A stretch of 64,000 nt of DNA from Mimachlamys varia. Its lineage: Eukaryota > Mollusca > Bivalvia > Pectinida > Pectinidae. The notes under the pieces were generated by a model. The model saw only the letters and a list, made by a program, of their open reading frames with translations, did not search any database and was not told the origin of the DNA. Shown piece after piece: positions 12,201 to 21,599 of the stretch; position 1 is the first letter of the stretch; each line of letters opens with the position of its first letter. The position numbers were made by a program, and so were the translations under genes. The stretch covers positions 49,308,322 through 49,372,321 of the forward strand of contig OX392528.1 of the NCBI GenBank assembly GCA_947623455.1, read 5' to 3'.

Positions 12201-12401
12201 ATATTTAGGTACCTACTTGGCTTAGTTCTGGAGAAACTCTGTATTTCCCCGTTTGTGTCTATATTTAGGTACCTACTTGGCCTAGTTCTGGAGACCCTAG
12301 GACAGGACGATGCAGCCACAGACTGTCACACAACAGCATTGGAACTTGAGGCCAGTAGTCCTACTGTTCCGTTCACAGTCATACCTCGTCTGATGCAGTA
12401 G
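271..12401 (+). CDS. TTC7: TTC7 (tetratricopeptide repeat protein 7A/B-like), eleven 3' exons
   Basis: Exons read from the sequence: 271-375, 1145-1320, 2325-2397, 2635-2795, 3771-3887, 4446-4558, 5833-5976, 6578-6675, 7057-7161, 11228-11319, 12269-12401. All have GT/AG borders and compatible phases, and together give 438 codons plus TAG. The 5' part lies outside the window. The protein ends like the vertebrate TTC7 C-terminus: '[19 protein letters not shown]' closes the ORF, and '[15 protein letters not shown]', 'QIWLHL', 'KHMLQLWK' and 'LALQLAI' fall in the family order. TPR-type helix pairs fill most of it; a less structured linker lies in exons 4446-4558 and 5833-5976. TTC7 with EFR3 and FAM126 anchors phosphatidylinositol 4-kinase alpha at the plasma membrane (family knowledge). 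Whether it is the A or B type cannot be told, as invertebrates usually have one gene. Confidence 0.93.
542..937. mobile_element. piggyBac-like MITE, copy 1 (TTAA flanks)
   Basis: The terminal inverted repeats are AGGCCCAATATAC at the left and its complement at the right, each bordered by TTAA (542-545 and 934-937). TTAA target duplication is the piggyBac hallmark. There is no coding capacity. It lies in the TTC7 intron between exons 271-375 and 1145-1320. A related, inverted copy starts at 10776. Confidence 0.75.
1312..1652 (+). repeat. Degenerate array of copies of the exon 1145-1320 splice donor
   Basis: The segment across the real donor (TTCAATAG|GTGAGATC, cut after 1320) recurs downstream in diverged form: near 1396 (AAAAGGTAAGATATG), 1449 (TTCAGTAGGTGAGATC), 1591 (TTCAATAGGTTAGATAC) and 1633 (AAAAAGGTGAGG). 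The copies are separated by related 'gaaattctgtattctgac' text, with a loose period of about 45 bp. Several copies keep GT in a donor-like context. Confidence 0.65.
1656..2376 (+). repeat. 13-copy 52/48-bp array of the exon 2325-2397 acceptor and exon start
   Basis: Each unit contains the acceptor tract 'TATCTTTGTTGTCAG' followed by the first part of exon 2325-2397 ('CATATGTATGACCCCAGTGA'). Acceptor AGs end at 1708, 1760, 1808, 1860, 1908, 1960, 2012, 2064, 2116, 2168, 2220, 2272 and 2324. Only the last leads into the full exon (reading [13 protein letters not shown]). Spacing is 52 bp, with 48-bp variants missing four bases. The last units are closest to the real exon (CAGGGC rather than CAGGTC). 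Confidence 0.92.
2918..3285 (+). mobile_element. tRNA-derived SINE
   Basis: It carries a box-B-like GAGTTCGAGTCC near 2978 with a weaker box-A-like region about 50 bp upstream, followed by 'ATCCTTGAGTAAGATACTCC' and a long unique body ending near an AT-rich stretch. The order (tRNA-like head, conserved body, AT-rich end) is that of a tRNA SINE. It lies in the TTC7 intron 2796-3770. The tRNA fold is too degenerate for a functional tRNA gene. Confidence 0.6.
3560..3729. mobile_element. Foldback MITE
   Basis: The two halves are inverted copies. AATGAGGATGGAGCATCAAC at the left is matched by GTTGATGCTCCATCCTCATT at the right, and AGCAGGTTGACATGTT by AACATGTCAACCTGCT further in, down to a small loop near 3645. 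Termini are AT-rich (TAATAAAT/ATTTATTA). The left arm carries about 18 extra bases. No ORF. Confidence 0.8.
5933..6395 (+). repeat. Tandem array of the 3' end of exon 5833-5976 with its donor site
   Basis: The real exon ends '...CAAATCTGGTTACACCTAG|GTAAGTG' at 5976. The block from CAGCAGACCTGGTTACTT to this donor is repeated about four more times to 6290. The shorter piece 'CTGGTTACACCTAGGTACGT' is repeated further as 26-bp subunits to about 6395. Units also carry TTTCCCAG or TTTTCCAG just before CAGACCTGG, so each can look like a complete ~43-bp exon with both splice signals. Confidence 0.88.
7336..7727. mobile_element. MITE with CAATCTGATTAAAAT inverted ends
   Basis: The left end CAATCTGATTAAAAT is repeated inverted at 7713-7727. 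The ~390-bp interior has no ORF. It lies in TTC7 intron 7162-11227. Superfamily not determined. Confidence 0.6.
7868..10079. mobile_element. Tc1/mariner-type non-autonomous element with internal tandem array
   Basis: The termini are CAGTCAAACCTGTC (from 7870) and GACAGGTTTGACTG (to 10077), each flanked by TA, the Tc1/mariner target duplication. The interior (7913-9850) is a tandem array. About 200 bp of unrelated sequence (9851-10045) precedes the right end, which again contains 'AAAGGTGTCCTTTATGACAG'. No transposase is present. Confidence 0.75.
7898..9852. repeat. ~77-bp tandem array, about 25 units
   Basis: Each unit contains GTCCTTTATAGACAGGTGTC, CTTTATACAGAGGT, a TATATAGTAA-type spacer and CACTGAGTGGGTCTGATGAG. 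Lengths are 75-79 bp, varying in the TA-rich spacer. 'GTCCTTTATAGACAGG' resembles the element's own inverted end, so the array seems to have grown from the terminus. There is no cas context and the spacers are not unique, so it is not a CRISPR array. Confidence 0.93.
10776..11041. mobile_element. piggyBac-like MITE, copy 2, truncated and inverted
   Basis: It starts TTAA + AGGCCCAATATAC and then matches the reverse complement of the 542-937 copy through 'TTGGATTTTTCTGTC' and 'TTCTTGTTAGTTAC'. The far inverted end is missing. Confidence 0.65.
11440..11534. mobile_element. Small foldback element (GATACCC-end family)
   Basis: AGATTCTGTCATCGGCAGAT at the left is the imperfect inverse of ATCCGACGATGAGATTCT at the right, with an inner ACTACGCTATGCTAAG/CATAGCATAG hairpin. 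The ends resemble the hairpin at 47311-47396 (ATCGTCGGATACCC). Confidence 0.55.
11889..12016 (+). repeat. 32-bp tandem repeat, four units
   Basis: ATTTTATTTTAATAAATGTG + TGGCATATTGAA is repeated four times with almost no change. It lies in the last TTC7 intron. Confidence 0.9.
12124..12300 (+). repeat. Triplicated ~60-bp acceptor and 5' part of the last TTC7 exon
   Basis: Three units of 'TTTGTGTCTATATTTAG|GTACCTACTTGG' are present, with acceptor AGs ending at 12149, 12208 and 12268. The third leads into the full last exon. The first-to-second spacing is 59 bp and the second-to-third 60 bp, so the second acceptor stays in frame with the terminal exon. Confidence 0.9.
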
Positions 12402-13080
12402 TTACCAAAATTAACCTTTATTAGTATGACTTTTGAAACTTTTAAGGACCTTACTGACATGCTGCCATATCAACACAATACTTGGTTGGTAACTTCATTG
12501 GCAAGAGCCAAACAGAAAAGGGGGGAAAAGCAGCAAAAACTGGCCTACCTACTTTCAATGTCAAATAATATGTTAAACCTTCAATTGACTTCTTTGAAAT
12601 GCTGAAAGGCTTGATGACATGGTATTTGACTGGTAGCTTCCTTGTAAGGAGCTGAACAAAGTTTGTGAAAACAATTTAGCTTTTTGACATACTTTTTAAA
12701 AGGTCATGGGGGTCAAATATTTCAGAACCGTCAAACAACTTCTTCTGAAATACCCAAAGACCTTTAGATGCAATATTAAGCTGGATGGAGCCAGACAATT
12801 TTTGTGAATAAAAGTCACTTTGATTAACTTTAAAGGACACAGGGATCAAATGTGTTCACAACCTTCAAACAGCTTCTGAAGTGCTTAAAGGCCTGGAGAC
12901 AAAACTACCTCGACATACTTTCAAGGTCACTGGGGTTAAGTATATTTAAATCTTAGTATATTCTGTAGAATGACTTATTTACCTAATTTTAAACTTCTTA
13001 ATGGTTAAAAATTTGAGATTAAAACCAGGTAAGTGATGCAGGCCATTTTGGCCTCGTTTGTTTTATGATAAGTTTTGACA
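12402..13080 (+). other. Likely TTC7 3' UTR start; degenerate ~150-bp repeat
   Basis: Directly downstream of the TAG there is no ORF. Phrases such as CATACTTTCAAGGTCACTGG, 'TTCTGAAATACCCAAAGACC' and 'TCAAACAGCTTCTGAAGTGC' recur in diverged form about every 150 bp, indicating an old tandem repeat. AATAAA at 14812-14817 and 16557-16562 are candidate poly(A) signals; which is used cannot be told. Confidence 0.45.
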
Positions 13081-13085
13081 AATGA

Positions 13086-14045
13086 ATGTGAACAAGTTTA
13101 CCATGAATGTCAATAAGTAAACAATGAACATCAATAATTATTCATTAACATCAGTACGTTAACTATGAACATCGATAAGTAAACCATGAACATCAATAAT
13201 CAAACTATGGATAACAGTAAGAAAACCATGAACAACAGCTAGAAAACCATGAACATCAGTAAGTAAACCATGAACATCAATAATCAAAGTATGGACAACA
13301 GTAAGAAAACCATGAACAACAGTAAGAAAACCATGAACATCAGTAAGTAAACCATGAACATCAATAATCAAAGTATGGACAACAGTAAGAAAACCATGAA
13401 CAACAGTAAGAAAACCATGAATATCAGTAAGTAAACCATGAACATCAATAATCAAAGTATGGACAACAGTAAGAAAACCATGAACAACAGCAAGAAAACC
13501 ATGAATATCAGTAAGTAAACCATGAACATCAATCAGTAAACCATGAACATCAATAAGTAAACCATTAACATCAATAAGTAAACCATTAACATCAATAATC
13601 AAACTATGGACAACAGTAAGAAAACCATGAACATCAGTAAGTAAACCATGAACAACAATAATCAAACTATGGATAACAGTAAGAAAACCATGAACATCAG
13701 TAAGTAAACCATGAACAACAATAATCAAACTATGGACAACAGTAAGAAAACCATGAACAACAGCAAGAAAACCATGAATATCAGTAATTAAATCATGAAT
13801 GTCAATAATTAAACCATTAACATCAATAAGTAAACCATGAACATCAATATGTTAACCATGAACATCAATAAGTAAACCATGAACATCAATAAGTAAACCA
13901 TGAACATCAATAATCAAACTATGGACAACAGTAAGAAAACCATGAACAACAGTAAGAAAACCATGATTATCAGTAAGTAAACCATGAACAACAGTAAATA
14001 AACCATGAACATCAATGAGTAAACCATTAACATTAATAATTAAAC
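13086..14045. repeat. 21-bp minisatellite, about 45 units
   Basis: Units follow AAACCATGAACATCAATAAG with variants (ACAACAGTAAGA, ATCAATAATCAA). Because 21 is a multiple of three, the minus strand stays open as a (VHGLLTD)n-like pseudo-protein. This is a repeat artefact, not a gene. Confidence 0.93.
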
Positions 14046-15867
14046 CGTGCAAATTATTGATATTTAGGATCCCTGTCCTATGACATACACAAAAGGATCC
14101 TACTTGAACACAGTAACCAAACATTAACAGTGACTGTTTTGGATGCATCTGTTGTACAACCAGGTCAGGGTAATTATTTACTAGTTAAATAATTAGCTCT
14201 TATGAGTAATGGTTTGATCTTTAAGCTGAAAAAGCGTTTTTTCTGCTTCTTTCATTTTATTCATCTAAATTTTAATCTACTTTTTAATTTCGTTGTTATT
14301 TTTCATGAAAATTTCAACATCACTTTCTGTAGTTTTCTTAACGGATTATCAAGACATTGATAACAATTTGAGAAAAGAATTTAAAGTACAATTAAACATT
14401 TTGACAGGAGTCTTGGAAAAGTTTTAACACATTATCCTGCAAATTTTAGTTATACTGTATACAACACTGGAAAAATCTAGTGCTGGATGCAGCCTACTCT
14501 AGCTTTCAGGGTATATCTTTGTCAGCATCTCCATCAATATCAAGTTTTTACCTTTAGTTTCTCTACAACTTTAACTACTACACCAGCCAAACTTGACAGG
14601 TGCATTGGTGGCCAAATTTGGGGGTGCAGACAAGACATAATGATCAAAATGGCCTTTTGGTTTTCTAAATATACATGTAATTCCTTTGATGTGACCATTG
14701 TATATTGGTCAATCAATTATGTATGTAGTTGTGATTTGTTTGCTATGTTATTTGTGAAAAGTGAGTTATTTTCTGTATTTTGTAAAAGTTAATATTACTT
14801 GGGACCAATCCAATAAAACGAAATTTGAATAAAAAATGTTCAATAATCATCGGATCAGAGCACAGGTGTTCCTTATGTCTGCTATGATTCATATTAGTAA
14901 ATCATTTATCTATTTCAGACATTTGTGATCAGAGTATGAAAAATGTATTTAGTGTCTCCGTATCATACATGTATGTGTGCTATTGGTGTGTGATTGTTTA
15001 TGAAAGATGTCCAACCTAAATTATCTCCCTTGTATCATCAGGTCGTCAACATTAAAACTATTTGTTATTTAATGTTTTTCTTCATTTAAAAGCCAGTATT
15101 GCAGGTTATAAGTTTTCATCTGAGATTTTTAAAAAAATGGTTTATTTTTGGACAGTTTTGAGATCTTGCCAAGTGACAAGCTAGTGGTGTGGTGCTGAGT
15201 ATTAAAAGTGCAGAGAAGCCCAAGTTCAAAGTTAAGCAAAATTTGACCTTAATGCACTTTGATTTGCCAATTGTTTCCCGTCAATAACTAAGTAAAATAT
15301 GACTGCATTTTCACCAAAATTGACCAATATTTATTTTTAACAGAGAACAAGTTTGAAATTGAAAAAGATCTGTGCATGATCAATAATCAAACTGTTGTAT
15401 GGTTGGTATGAACTGATTGCATATAATAGCTTACTATTGTCAAATACAACTGGATTTGGGTGGAACATAGCCGATATTAAATGATATTGTAGATAAATAC
15501 AGATGTTTTTTAAAGTATAAAATTGAGCAAACTTTTATTGGTCATAAGCATATGATTTGTTCTATTTTTGACCGGCATATTATGGTAAGTACCCATATGT
15601 GTAGCCAGAGTTTCCTCCGGCCCCAACACCATATCTGGTTTGCACCAGACATCTATCTGTCAAAAAATCTGGTGTTTGGATCAGAGAAAACTCGGCAACC
15701 GATTGTGGTGCTCTTATTTTAATCTTCCTTGAAGTCTTTTCGTTAAATGTTACTAGCTGTCAGATTAAGCCGATACTTGTAAGATTCATAGGGTGTATGG
15801 CTCTATGTTACTGATGAAACTGTTTGTGATGTTTGAATACTTCAATATCTATTTCAGATAAAAATGT

Positions 15868-16050
15868 TAAGGGCTATTCCATTAAAATATCTACCTGACC
15901 CAAGTACTCCAAAATAAATCACTTTTACCCATGGTTAGATTTCCTTCCTATCACTTATATGTAATTTATTAAATAAATTCTATGGGTGGTACCCCTAAAC
16001 AAAACCTGGAGTACTGGGGTGGGGTAGATATTTTACTGGAATAGCCCTTA
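15868..16050. mobile_element. MITE with TAAGGGCTATTCC inverted ends
   Basis: The left end TAAGGGCTATTCC + ATTAAAATATCTACC is inverted at the right end (GGTAGATATTTTACTGGAAT, then AGCCCTTA). An inner inverted pair AGTACTCC/GGAGTACT is also present. No ORF. Confidence 0.75.
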
Positions 16051-16061
16051 TATAATCACAG

Positions 16062-16183
16062 GGGCTAGGCACGGACCTATGTCACTATGAAATGATTGTC
16101 TGATAATTATTTTACCTATCTCGAATGTCACCCCTCCCACTACTATATACCTGTCACAGATAGTGACATAAGTCGGTGCCTAT
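16062..16183. mobile_element. Short MITE with GGCACGGACCTATGTCACTA ends
   Basis: GGCACGGACCTATGTCACTA at the left is matched inverted by TAGTGACATAAGTCGGTGCC at the right, about 120 bp in all, adjoining the previous MITE. Confidence 0.65.
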
Positions 16184-16714
16184 AACACCAGTGACTCTAA
16201 TTGGTAAAGATAAAAATTGAAATTAAAATGAGGAATATGTTTAGTTAACAGTTGAATTGAAAAGGGAAAAGTTTAGATTTTTTATAAAATATCTGGGGGA
16301 AAAATGTGTTTTATTATGAAGTGAAAATGGAAAAGGGGTAAATTGTTGGACAATCTTGAAACAATCATGAGCCATCTATTTCCTATGTTAAACATTTTCT
16401 TAATGTAAATCTGTAACTCATTAGTGAAAGTGAGTATTACAGCACTGGTGCAATACATGTTAAATGTTATCTAGACGAACAGTCTATGTACAACATTGTG
16501 ATATGTAAATAAGTATTGTTATTTATATCAATTGTAGTTATTTTATCTTGTATTTGAATAAAACTTGTGATAATGTTTTTTAGTGGTTTTTCTTGTCATT
16601 TATTATAAAAATGTTTATGTAATACCTGAAACAGAAAAAAAAATCTAAAAATTCTTTAAGCAATTTGACCCCATCTAATTATACCCCTCTCTTCGGTTGA
16701 ACCGCACGTGTGTA

Positions 16715-16794
16715 CAGTTGCTTGAGTTTCTATCAGTAAATAATAGATATGTATGTGTGAAATGAGCCTCCCATTACAGAAACTCAAGCAACTG
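16715..16794. repeat. Hairpin with perfect 17-bp arms
   Basis: CAGTTGCTTGAGTTTCT (16715-16731) and AGAAACTCAAGCAACTG (16778-16794) are perfect inverted copies with a 46-bp loop. Probably a small foldback element. Confidence 0.75.
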
Positions 16795-17059
16795 TGGTTG
16801 AACAGTATGTATTCAATATTCAAACTTGTTAATATATATATATAATTATACAATGATAGGAAAACAAGCTTAGAGCTTATATTAATATGTTTAATTCTAT
16901 CTCAAACCTTTGTAATATAGGAGATCTAGAAGGGGCATATTTTTTTTTGTTTAGCAGTGTAGTCATCTGTTTCTTTTGGTGCCCATCCGCTAAAATTTTA
17001 AAGGTTCTGTACAATATATTTCATTAACCTACAAGCATGGTTTATCTATTCATACCTTA

Positions 17060-17240
17060 GTATAGTCATCCTCGAGGGGTTACGATCACCTTCGCTCTCT
17101 ACAACCCTGGAATATTAGTCATAGCAAAACTGAAGGCTGCGTACGTGTGACCACCTTGTTGATGAGACAAGAAGACTGATTCGACCGTTTGATATACATT
17201 AAAAGAATCTCGCGGTCACATAACGGTAAAATTGACATGA
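17060..17240 (+). repeat. Dispersed repeat shared with 44850-45030
   Basis: Shared text includes GGGTTAC...TCACCT, CATAGCAAAACTGAAGGC, ACCTTGTTGATGAG, CAAGAAGACTGATT and GGTCACAT-ACGGTAAAA in the same order at both sites. It has no ORF. The second site is inside an HSPA12 intron. Confidence 0.7.
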
Positions 17241-17640
17241 TTTGAAGTCGACTTCGACTCGTTTTTAATCGTCAAAAGACCGACATAAGCTCAACTATTG
17301 GTCTTTTTTTTTACCTGAGTGTACAGTGTATATTAAAAGAATTGTGAGATATATCAAATATTTTTACATTCTGATTGTTTCTTCTCTATATGAACACAAC
17401 AAACACAAGATTATAAACGCATCATGAATACATCCATTCACGTGAATTACTTAAGACGTTATATATTAGTCTTGTTCAATACAAGTCTTACGGTATATTA
17501 TTTGCGCCAATTTTACTCAAGTTACGGCTGTTCCGCCTTTTTCGTTTAAAGGACGGCGTAATAACAAACGCAGTTGATTAACCAGTTGTTCAATAAATAA
17601 GAAATTGAACTAAACATTTGTTCAATTAAAAATGTAAATA

Positions 17641-17793
17641 TATGGATTGAACGGCGTTTTAATTTTTCATGACGGTATGAATGCAAATCGGTTACATCCA
17701 TATTGACCATGAAGCCCTAGCAGGCTTCATACAATATGGATGTAACCGCTTTTGATTCATACCGGCATGAAAAAAAAGGCTGTTCAATCCCTA
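17641..17793. mobile_element. Foldback MITE
   Basis: The arms of about 65 bp (GGATTGAAC..., CATGACGGTATGAATGCAAA, CGGTTACATCCATATTG) are inverted in the right half (CAATATGGATGTAACCG, GATTCATACCGGCATGA, TTCAATCC). The loop contains the inner hairpin TGAAGCC/GGCTTCA. Confidence 0.85.
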
Positions 17794-19642
17794 TATATAC
17801 AAGCCTTCATGAGTAGCATAGGGCGTTCTTTTATGTATATATACATTTCCAGTTGTAATAATCGATTTATCAACCATGCTATTAATTATTCCTTAATCGA
17901 TTATGTACATATTCCAAATTAATTACTAGGAAGAAATATTATTACCACAGGCGTTTAAGTATAATGATTGAAGACTTATCAATATATATTCACTTCAAGT
18001 ATTCTATTTTTTTAATTATATATAGGGAAAAAATAAAAGTTTGAAAACAAAAAATTCGATCTTCGAGACAAGTGTCTGACAAACCAACGGTCACGCATAT
18101 ATATATAATATACATGTAATGAAATCTTATTAATTAATATCCTGACCGGCCACCAACGTTACTATATTTTGGGCATATTAATTATCATATACATTGTTAA
18201 TATTACTATACTTAACTTTACTAATATCAAAACATCGTAAACTCGACGTTCTTACTCGTGAAAGCAAGTTTGTCATCATAGATATCGTACATTTCGGCTT
18301 TTGTTCACCACCGAAGCTGGGGAAGGGGGGATTTAATTAGTCATCATTAGTATATCCCCCCAGAAGTTGATCACATATTGTAAGCCGCTGAAATCATATA
18401 CATTGTAGGAACAAGGGCTTCCAATGTTGAGTTACAGAAGGTAAAGAGGAGACATGATCAACGTTTTTTAAAATCATCATTATAACTTCTATCATGAGAG
18501 AATTAAGGTCACTCGGTCCCTTTGTCAATATCCATGGGAATTTCATGAAATTTCACTCAAAAGTTTACTAGTGTATGCAGAACAAGTATTTGTGTTGTAA
18601 TTGGCCGAAAAAATCTGCAGAAATCTTTTTTGGGTTGAAAACTGATATTTTCAGGAAAAAACACCAGAAAGAACGAAATCAACAACTTACATATTTCGTT
18701 TTGATTTATTGCAATGCTTACGTTATATATACATATAAAACAGAAAAGAAAGCAAATATTTAATATTTCGTATAACTTTTATTCAACAAAACAAACACAT
18801 AAGAGAGATTACCTGAAATTGATAATGCCTTCAGAACAAGGAGCAATTATCAAAAAAAAAAAAAACAAGATTGCAAATCAGATGTACGGTAATACTCCTC
18901 TACATTTAGAATGATCGATATTTGGAATGACCTGCCTAGGTCATGATCAGTCGGTTCCATAACTGTACTTGATTTTGAAACAAGTTTAGATAAGAATTGG
19001 AAAAAAATTAAGAGTTGAAATTAAAATATTTAGCCAGTTACAAATAGGTCATCGGAAGTATATTTTAAAATATTTCGTATTTTCTATATACTATTTACAA
19101 GTAATGTTATGGATCTATATAGAGGCATTTAAAAATCCTCGCACTGGTCTTTTAGAGTTTATTTCAATTTCCATCCTATAACTTTGTGAAAGGGGTAGAG
19201 GCGTAAATTGTCTCTTGTTACATGTACGTACTTCAGTGTAAATATTATTGTGTGAACAGAAATTGGGCCATATCCTATTTACTGACGCACGTCTCAAGAT
19301 ACAAAACACAAAACAACTCGGAAGGCTTTCATAGCTTCACCAATATTATCCTTTCTTCTTTGTAATATCGAGCTCTCTAACTGTGCCGAACTTCATTTCG
19401 ATGACAAGTGTCTTTCTTTGGAACACAAAGGGTAACTCTATCCTGAGCGAGTACTTTAAAGTTGTAATTATAATATAGGCCCATCTATTGACATAACGGC
19501 TGAGTCGCAAACCATCCAACCTTTATATTTATATACGTTATTGACCCCCTATTCACTTACCATGATCACTGAGGTGCATATTCTACAGCCGATCGGCCGT
19601 GGTTGAAGTGAGCAGATAACAGCTAATTAATACGCTATCCCA

Positions 19643-19648
19643 TATATA
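19643..19648 (+). promoter_or_regulatory. Possible TATA box of the receptor gene
   Basis: CCCATATATAGC is the best TATA-like element near the receptor ORF, 66 bp before its ATG, and would put transcription start around 19675. The region is AT-rich, so a chance match is quite possible. Confidence 0.3.
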
Positions 19649-19713
19649 GCATTGTTTTATTGTACGAAGTGTTTTTCACAGTTTGACGAAATTATTTTAG
19701 AAACATTGAAAAC

Positions 19714-20970
19714 ATGTCGCTTACTGTTTTAACATGTCTTCTGCTAAACTGTGTGTTGACTAGAACGTATGCTGCTTCTCTAACGGACGCTAAGAACATA
19801 TCAAGCGCCATATTATCTGGATACGACAAAGAGGTGAGACCGATCCAAGACCAGTCCGGCAATGTTTCCGTTACAATCGACATGTATCTTATCTCCATCA
19901 AGGATTTCGATGAGGTCTCGGGAACATTGAATGTCGTGGCTGTCTTCATCATAAACTGGAATGATGCATCTTTGATTTGGGATCCAGCTCTGTACGGGTG
20001 GATGTATCAACTAAACATGGGACAAAATAATATATGGCTTCCTAAAATCTATAATCTCAAAGTGTCTAACTCATTTAAAGCTCTCAGCGATTCTAACCTA
20101 AAAGTGCGGATTCAGCATTATGGTGATGTTACATGGCAACCAGGCGGCCTGATTGACGTTAAATGTAACCCGGATGTGTCTTACTTCCCGTTTGATTCTC
20201 AGAAGTGCTCGATAGAATTTGCAACATGGGGCTATGTACAAAACGAAGTTTCACTAAAGCCATCTAAAACAAAATTAACATTGGATTTCTACGAGACTAA
20301 TGGGGAATGGTCATTGGAGGAAACATCCACAGGAACTGCGGTGCTTAGCGATATAAGTCTAGCCGTTTTCAATATCACAATATCACGCCTCCCAGCCTTT
20401 CATATTGTCAACACTCTCATGCCAATATTCCTGTTGATGTTCATGAATCCGCTGGTATTTTTATTGCCGTGCGATTCAGGAGAACGTGTTGGATTCAGTT
20501 TGACCGTGTTTCTAACCTTCACAGTTTTCATCACCATCGTCAACAGTGTCCTTCCCGCCAATTCCGAAAGTATGTCCAGACTCTCATACTTTATTTTTGT
20601 TGTCCTTGTCGCCAGTGGAATCATCGCGTCTATCAACATCTTCCAATTACGGATGTACTACAGAGATGATAATTTGGCAGTTCCTCGTTGGTTAGTTAGA
20701 CTCGTGCGAATTCTCGACTGTCAGTGTAAATCTGGCAAAAATAACACCAAGTCAGTTTGTCCAGAAAACGCCAACCCGAATTCAGCAGCTGACCAGGCGA
20801 AAATTGGACAATCTGTTGCACAAAAACACTCAACAGTAGATAAAATACAAGAAGTTACCTGGCAAGATGTGGTGCGTGTATTGGATAGGTTTTATATGTG
20901 GTTTTTCTATTTCGCTATATCTGTTTCCAGCATTGCTATTCTGGTCAGTATGTCGCAGGGTAACAAGTGA
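19714..20970 (+). CDS. Nicotinic acetylcholine receptor-like cys-loop subunit, single exon
   Basis: An uninterrupted 418-residue ORF starting in an AAACATG context. Signal peptide ~1-21. An extracellular ligand-binding domain carries the cys-loop (C151 and C165 with 13 residues between, containing FPFD). Membrane segments are M1 ~229-252, M2 ~258-281 (after DSGERVGFSL), M3 ~290-312 and M4 ~391-413. Glutamate in the GE just before M2 favours cation selectivity (family knowledge). The M3-M4 loop is short, ~78 residues. There is no vicinal Cys pair in loop C, so it is non-alpha-like and may need a partner subunit. Length is close to family norm. There are no introns, unlike classical nAChR genes, which suggests retroposition. 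It acts as one subunit of a pentameric plasma-membrane channel. The ligand is not predictable; other cys-loop ligands remain possible. Confidence 0.93.
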   Translation: MSLTVLTCLLLNCVLTRTYAASLTDAKNISSAILSGYDKEVRPIQDQSGNVSVTIDMYLISIKDFDEVSGTLNVVAVFIINWNDASLIWDPALYGWMYQLNMGQNNIWLPKIYNLKVSNSFKALSDSNLKVRIQHYGDVTWQPGGLIDVKCNPDVSYFPFDSQKCSIEFATWGYVQNEVSLKPSKTKLTLDFYETNGEWSLEETSTGTAVLSDISLAVFNITISRLPAFHIVNTLMPIFLLMFMNPLVFLLPCDSGERVGFSLTVFLTFTVFITIVNSVLPANSESMSRLSYFIFVVLVASGIIASINIFQLRMYYRDDNLAVPRWLVRLVRILDCQCKSGKNNTKSVCPENANPNSAADQAKIGQSVAQKHSTVDKIQEVTWQDVVRVLDRFYMWFFYFAISVSSIAILVSMSQGNK

Positions 20971-21046
20971 CACAACACTTAAATAACACACTGTGTACAC
21001 CGTAGTGTAAACGATTGTTTTCGTTATATTTTGGTTAGTTGTGCGC

Positions 21047-21052
21047 AATAAA
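21047..21052 (+). terminator. Poly(A) signal of the receptor gene
   Basis: AATAAA lies 77 bp after the receptor stop codon. It is a canonical signal at a normal distance and suggests a very short 3' UTR. Confidence 0.6.
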
Positions 21053-21310
21053 TGTTAAATGCATTATCATTGTATTTATCATTCAACTAGACTAACACGT
21101 TACATATATTGACTTTTGAGACGTCCCATGCTATCTGGATAGTATTGGAATTATTGTTTTATTATTGTTATTTTTCAAATCATTTTTAGACAAGAGACAA
21201 TAGACAATTTTACATAAGCAATCAAGAGAACAAATTACATGAACAAGACATATTGTATTTTCACCAACAAGCACACCCGATCACCCACACATACACCCTC
21301 GCCCATCTTC

Positions 21311-21339
21311 ACATGTACACACACACACACACACACACA
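21311..21339. repeat. (AC)n microsatellite
   Basis: About 14 dinucleotide repeats inside a CA-rich stretch. Confidence 0.9.
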
Positions 21340-21599
21340 TACACAGTTGACATACATTCATATACTTACCTTGCATACATAATTAGAAAAAGTAAAGGGA
21401 GGAGTTGGTAAAAGGAAAAGTACATGGAGGAAATTAGAAGAAAGACAGTTTTTAGTTATAGACAAAAGAACTAGAAAGTTGAAACATATGAGATGTGGAT
21501 TATCATATTCATAAAGTGTTTTACAAAAAGGGTGTAAAAAACAACTGCATGTCTGGTTTTATATTTAAGTAAAATGTAATTCTTAAATGTCGAAGTATT

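Larger units (their letters stand above)
14046..16600. other. TTC7 3' UTR/flank with small MITEs
   Basis: No credible CDS. AATAAA occurs at 14812-14817 and 16557-16562. Two inverted-end elements are listed separately. A weak foldback (TATCTGGTTTGCACCAGA/TCTGGTGTTTGGATCAGA) lies around 15630-15695. Confidence 0.4.
16860..19640. other. AT-rich intergenic region before the receptor gene
   Basis: No credible CDS. It contains a dispersed repeat at 17060-17240 whose relative lies at 44850-45030, the foldback element at 17641-17793, and AT-rich sequence. Short open frames here show no domain or codon signal. Confidence 0.5.

Noticed and set aside
13159..14148. Long minus-strand ORFs with VHGLLTD-type repeats
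   Set aside because: They are the reading of a 21-bp minisatellite whose unit is a multiple of three; no start context, flanking exon or non-repeat coding sequence.
19692..20639. Antisense ORFs over the receptor gene
   Set aside because: Shadows of the strong + strand CDS; no independent domain.
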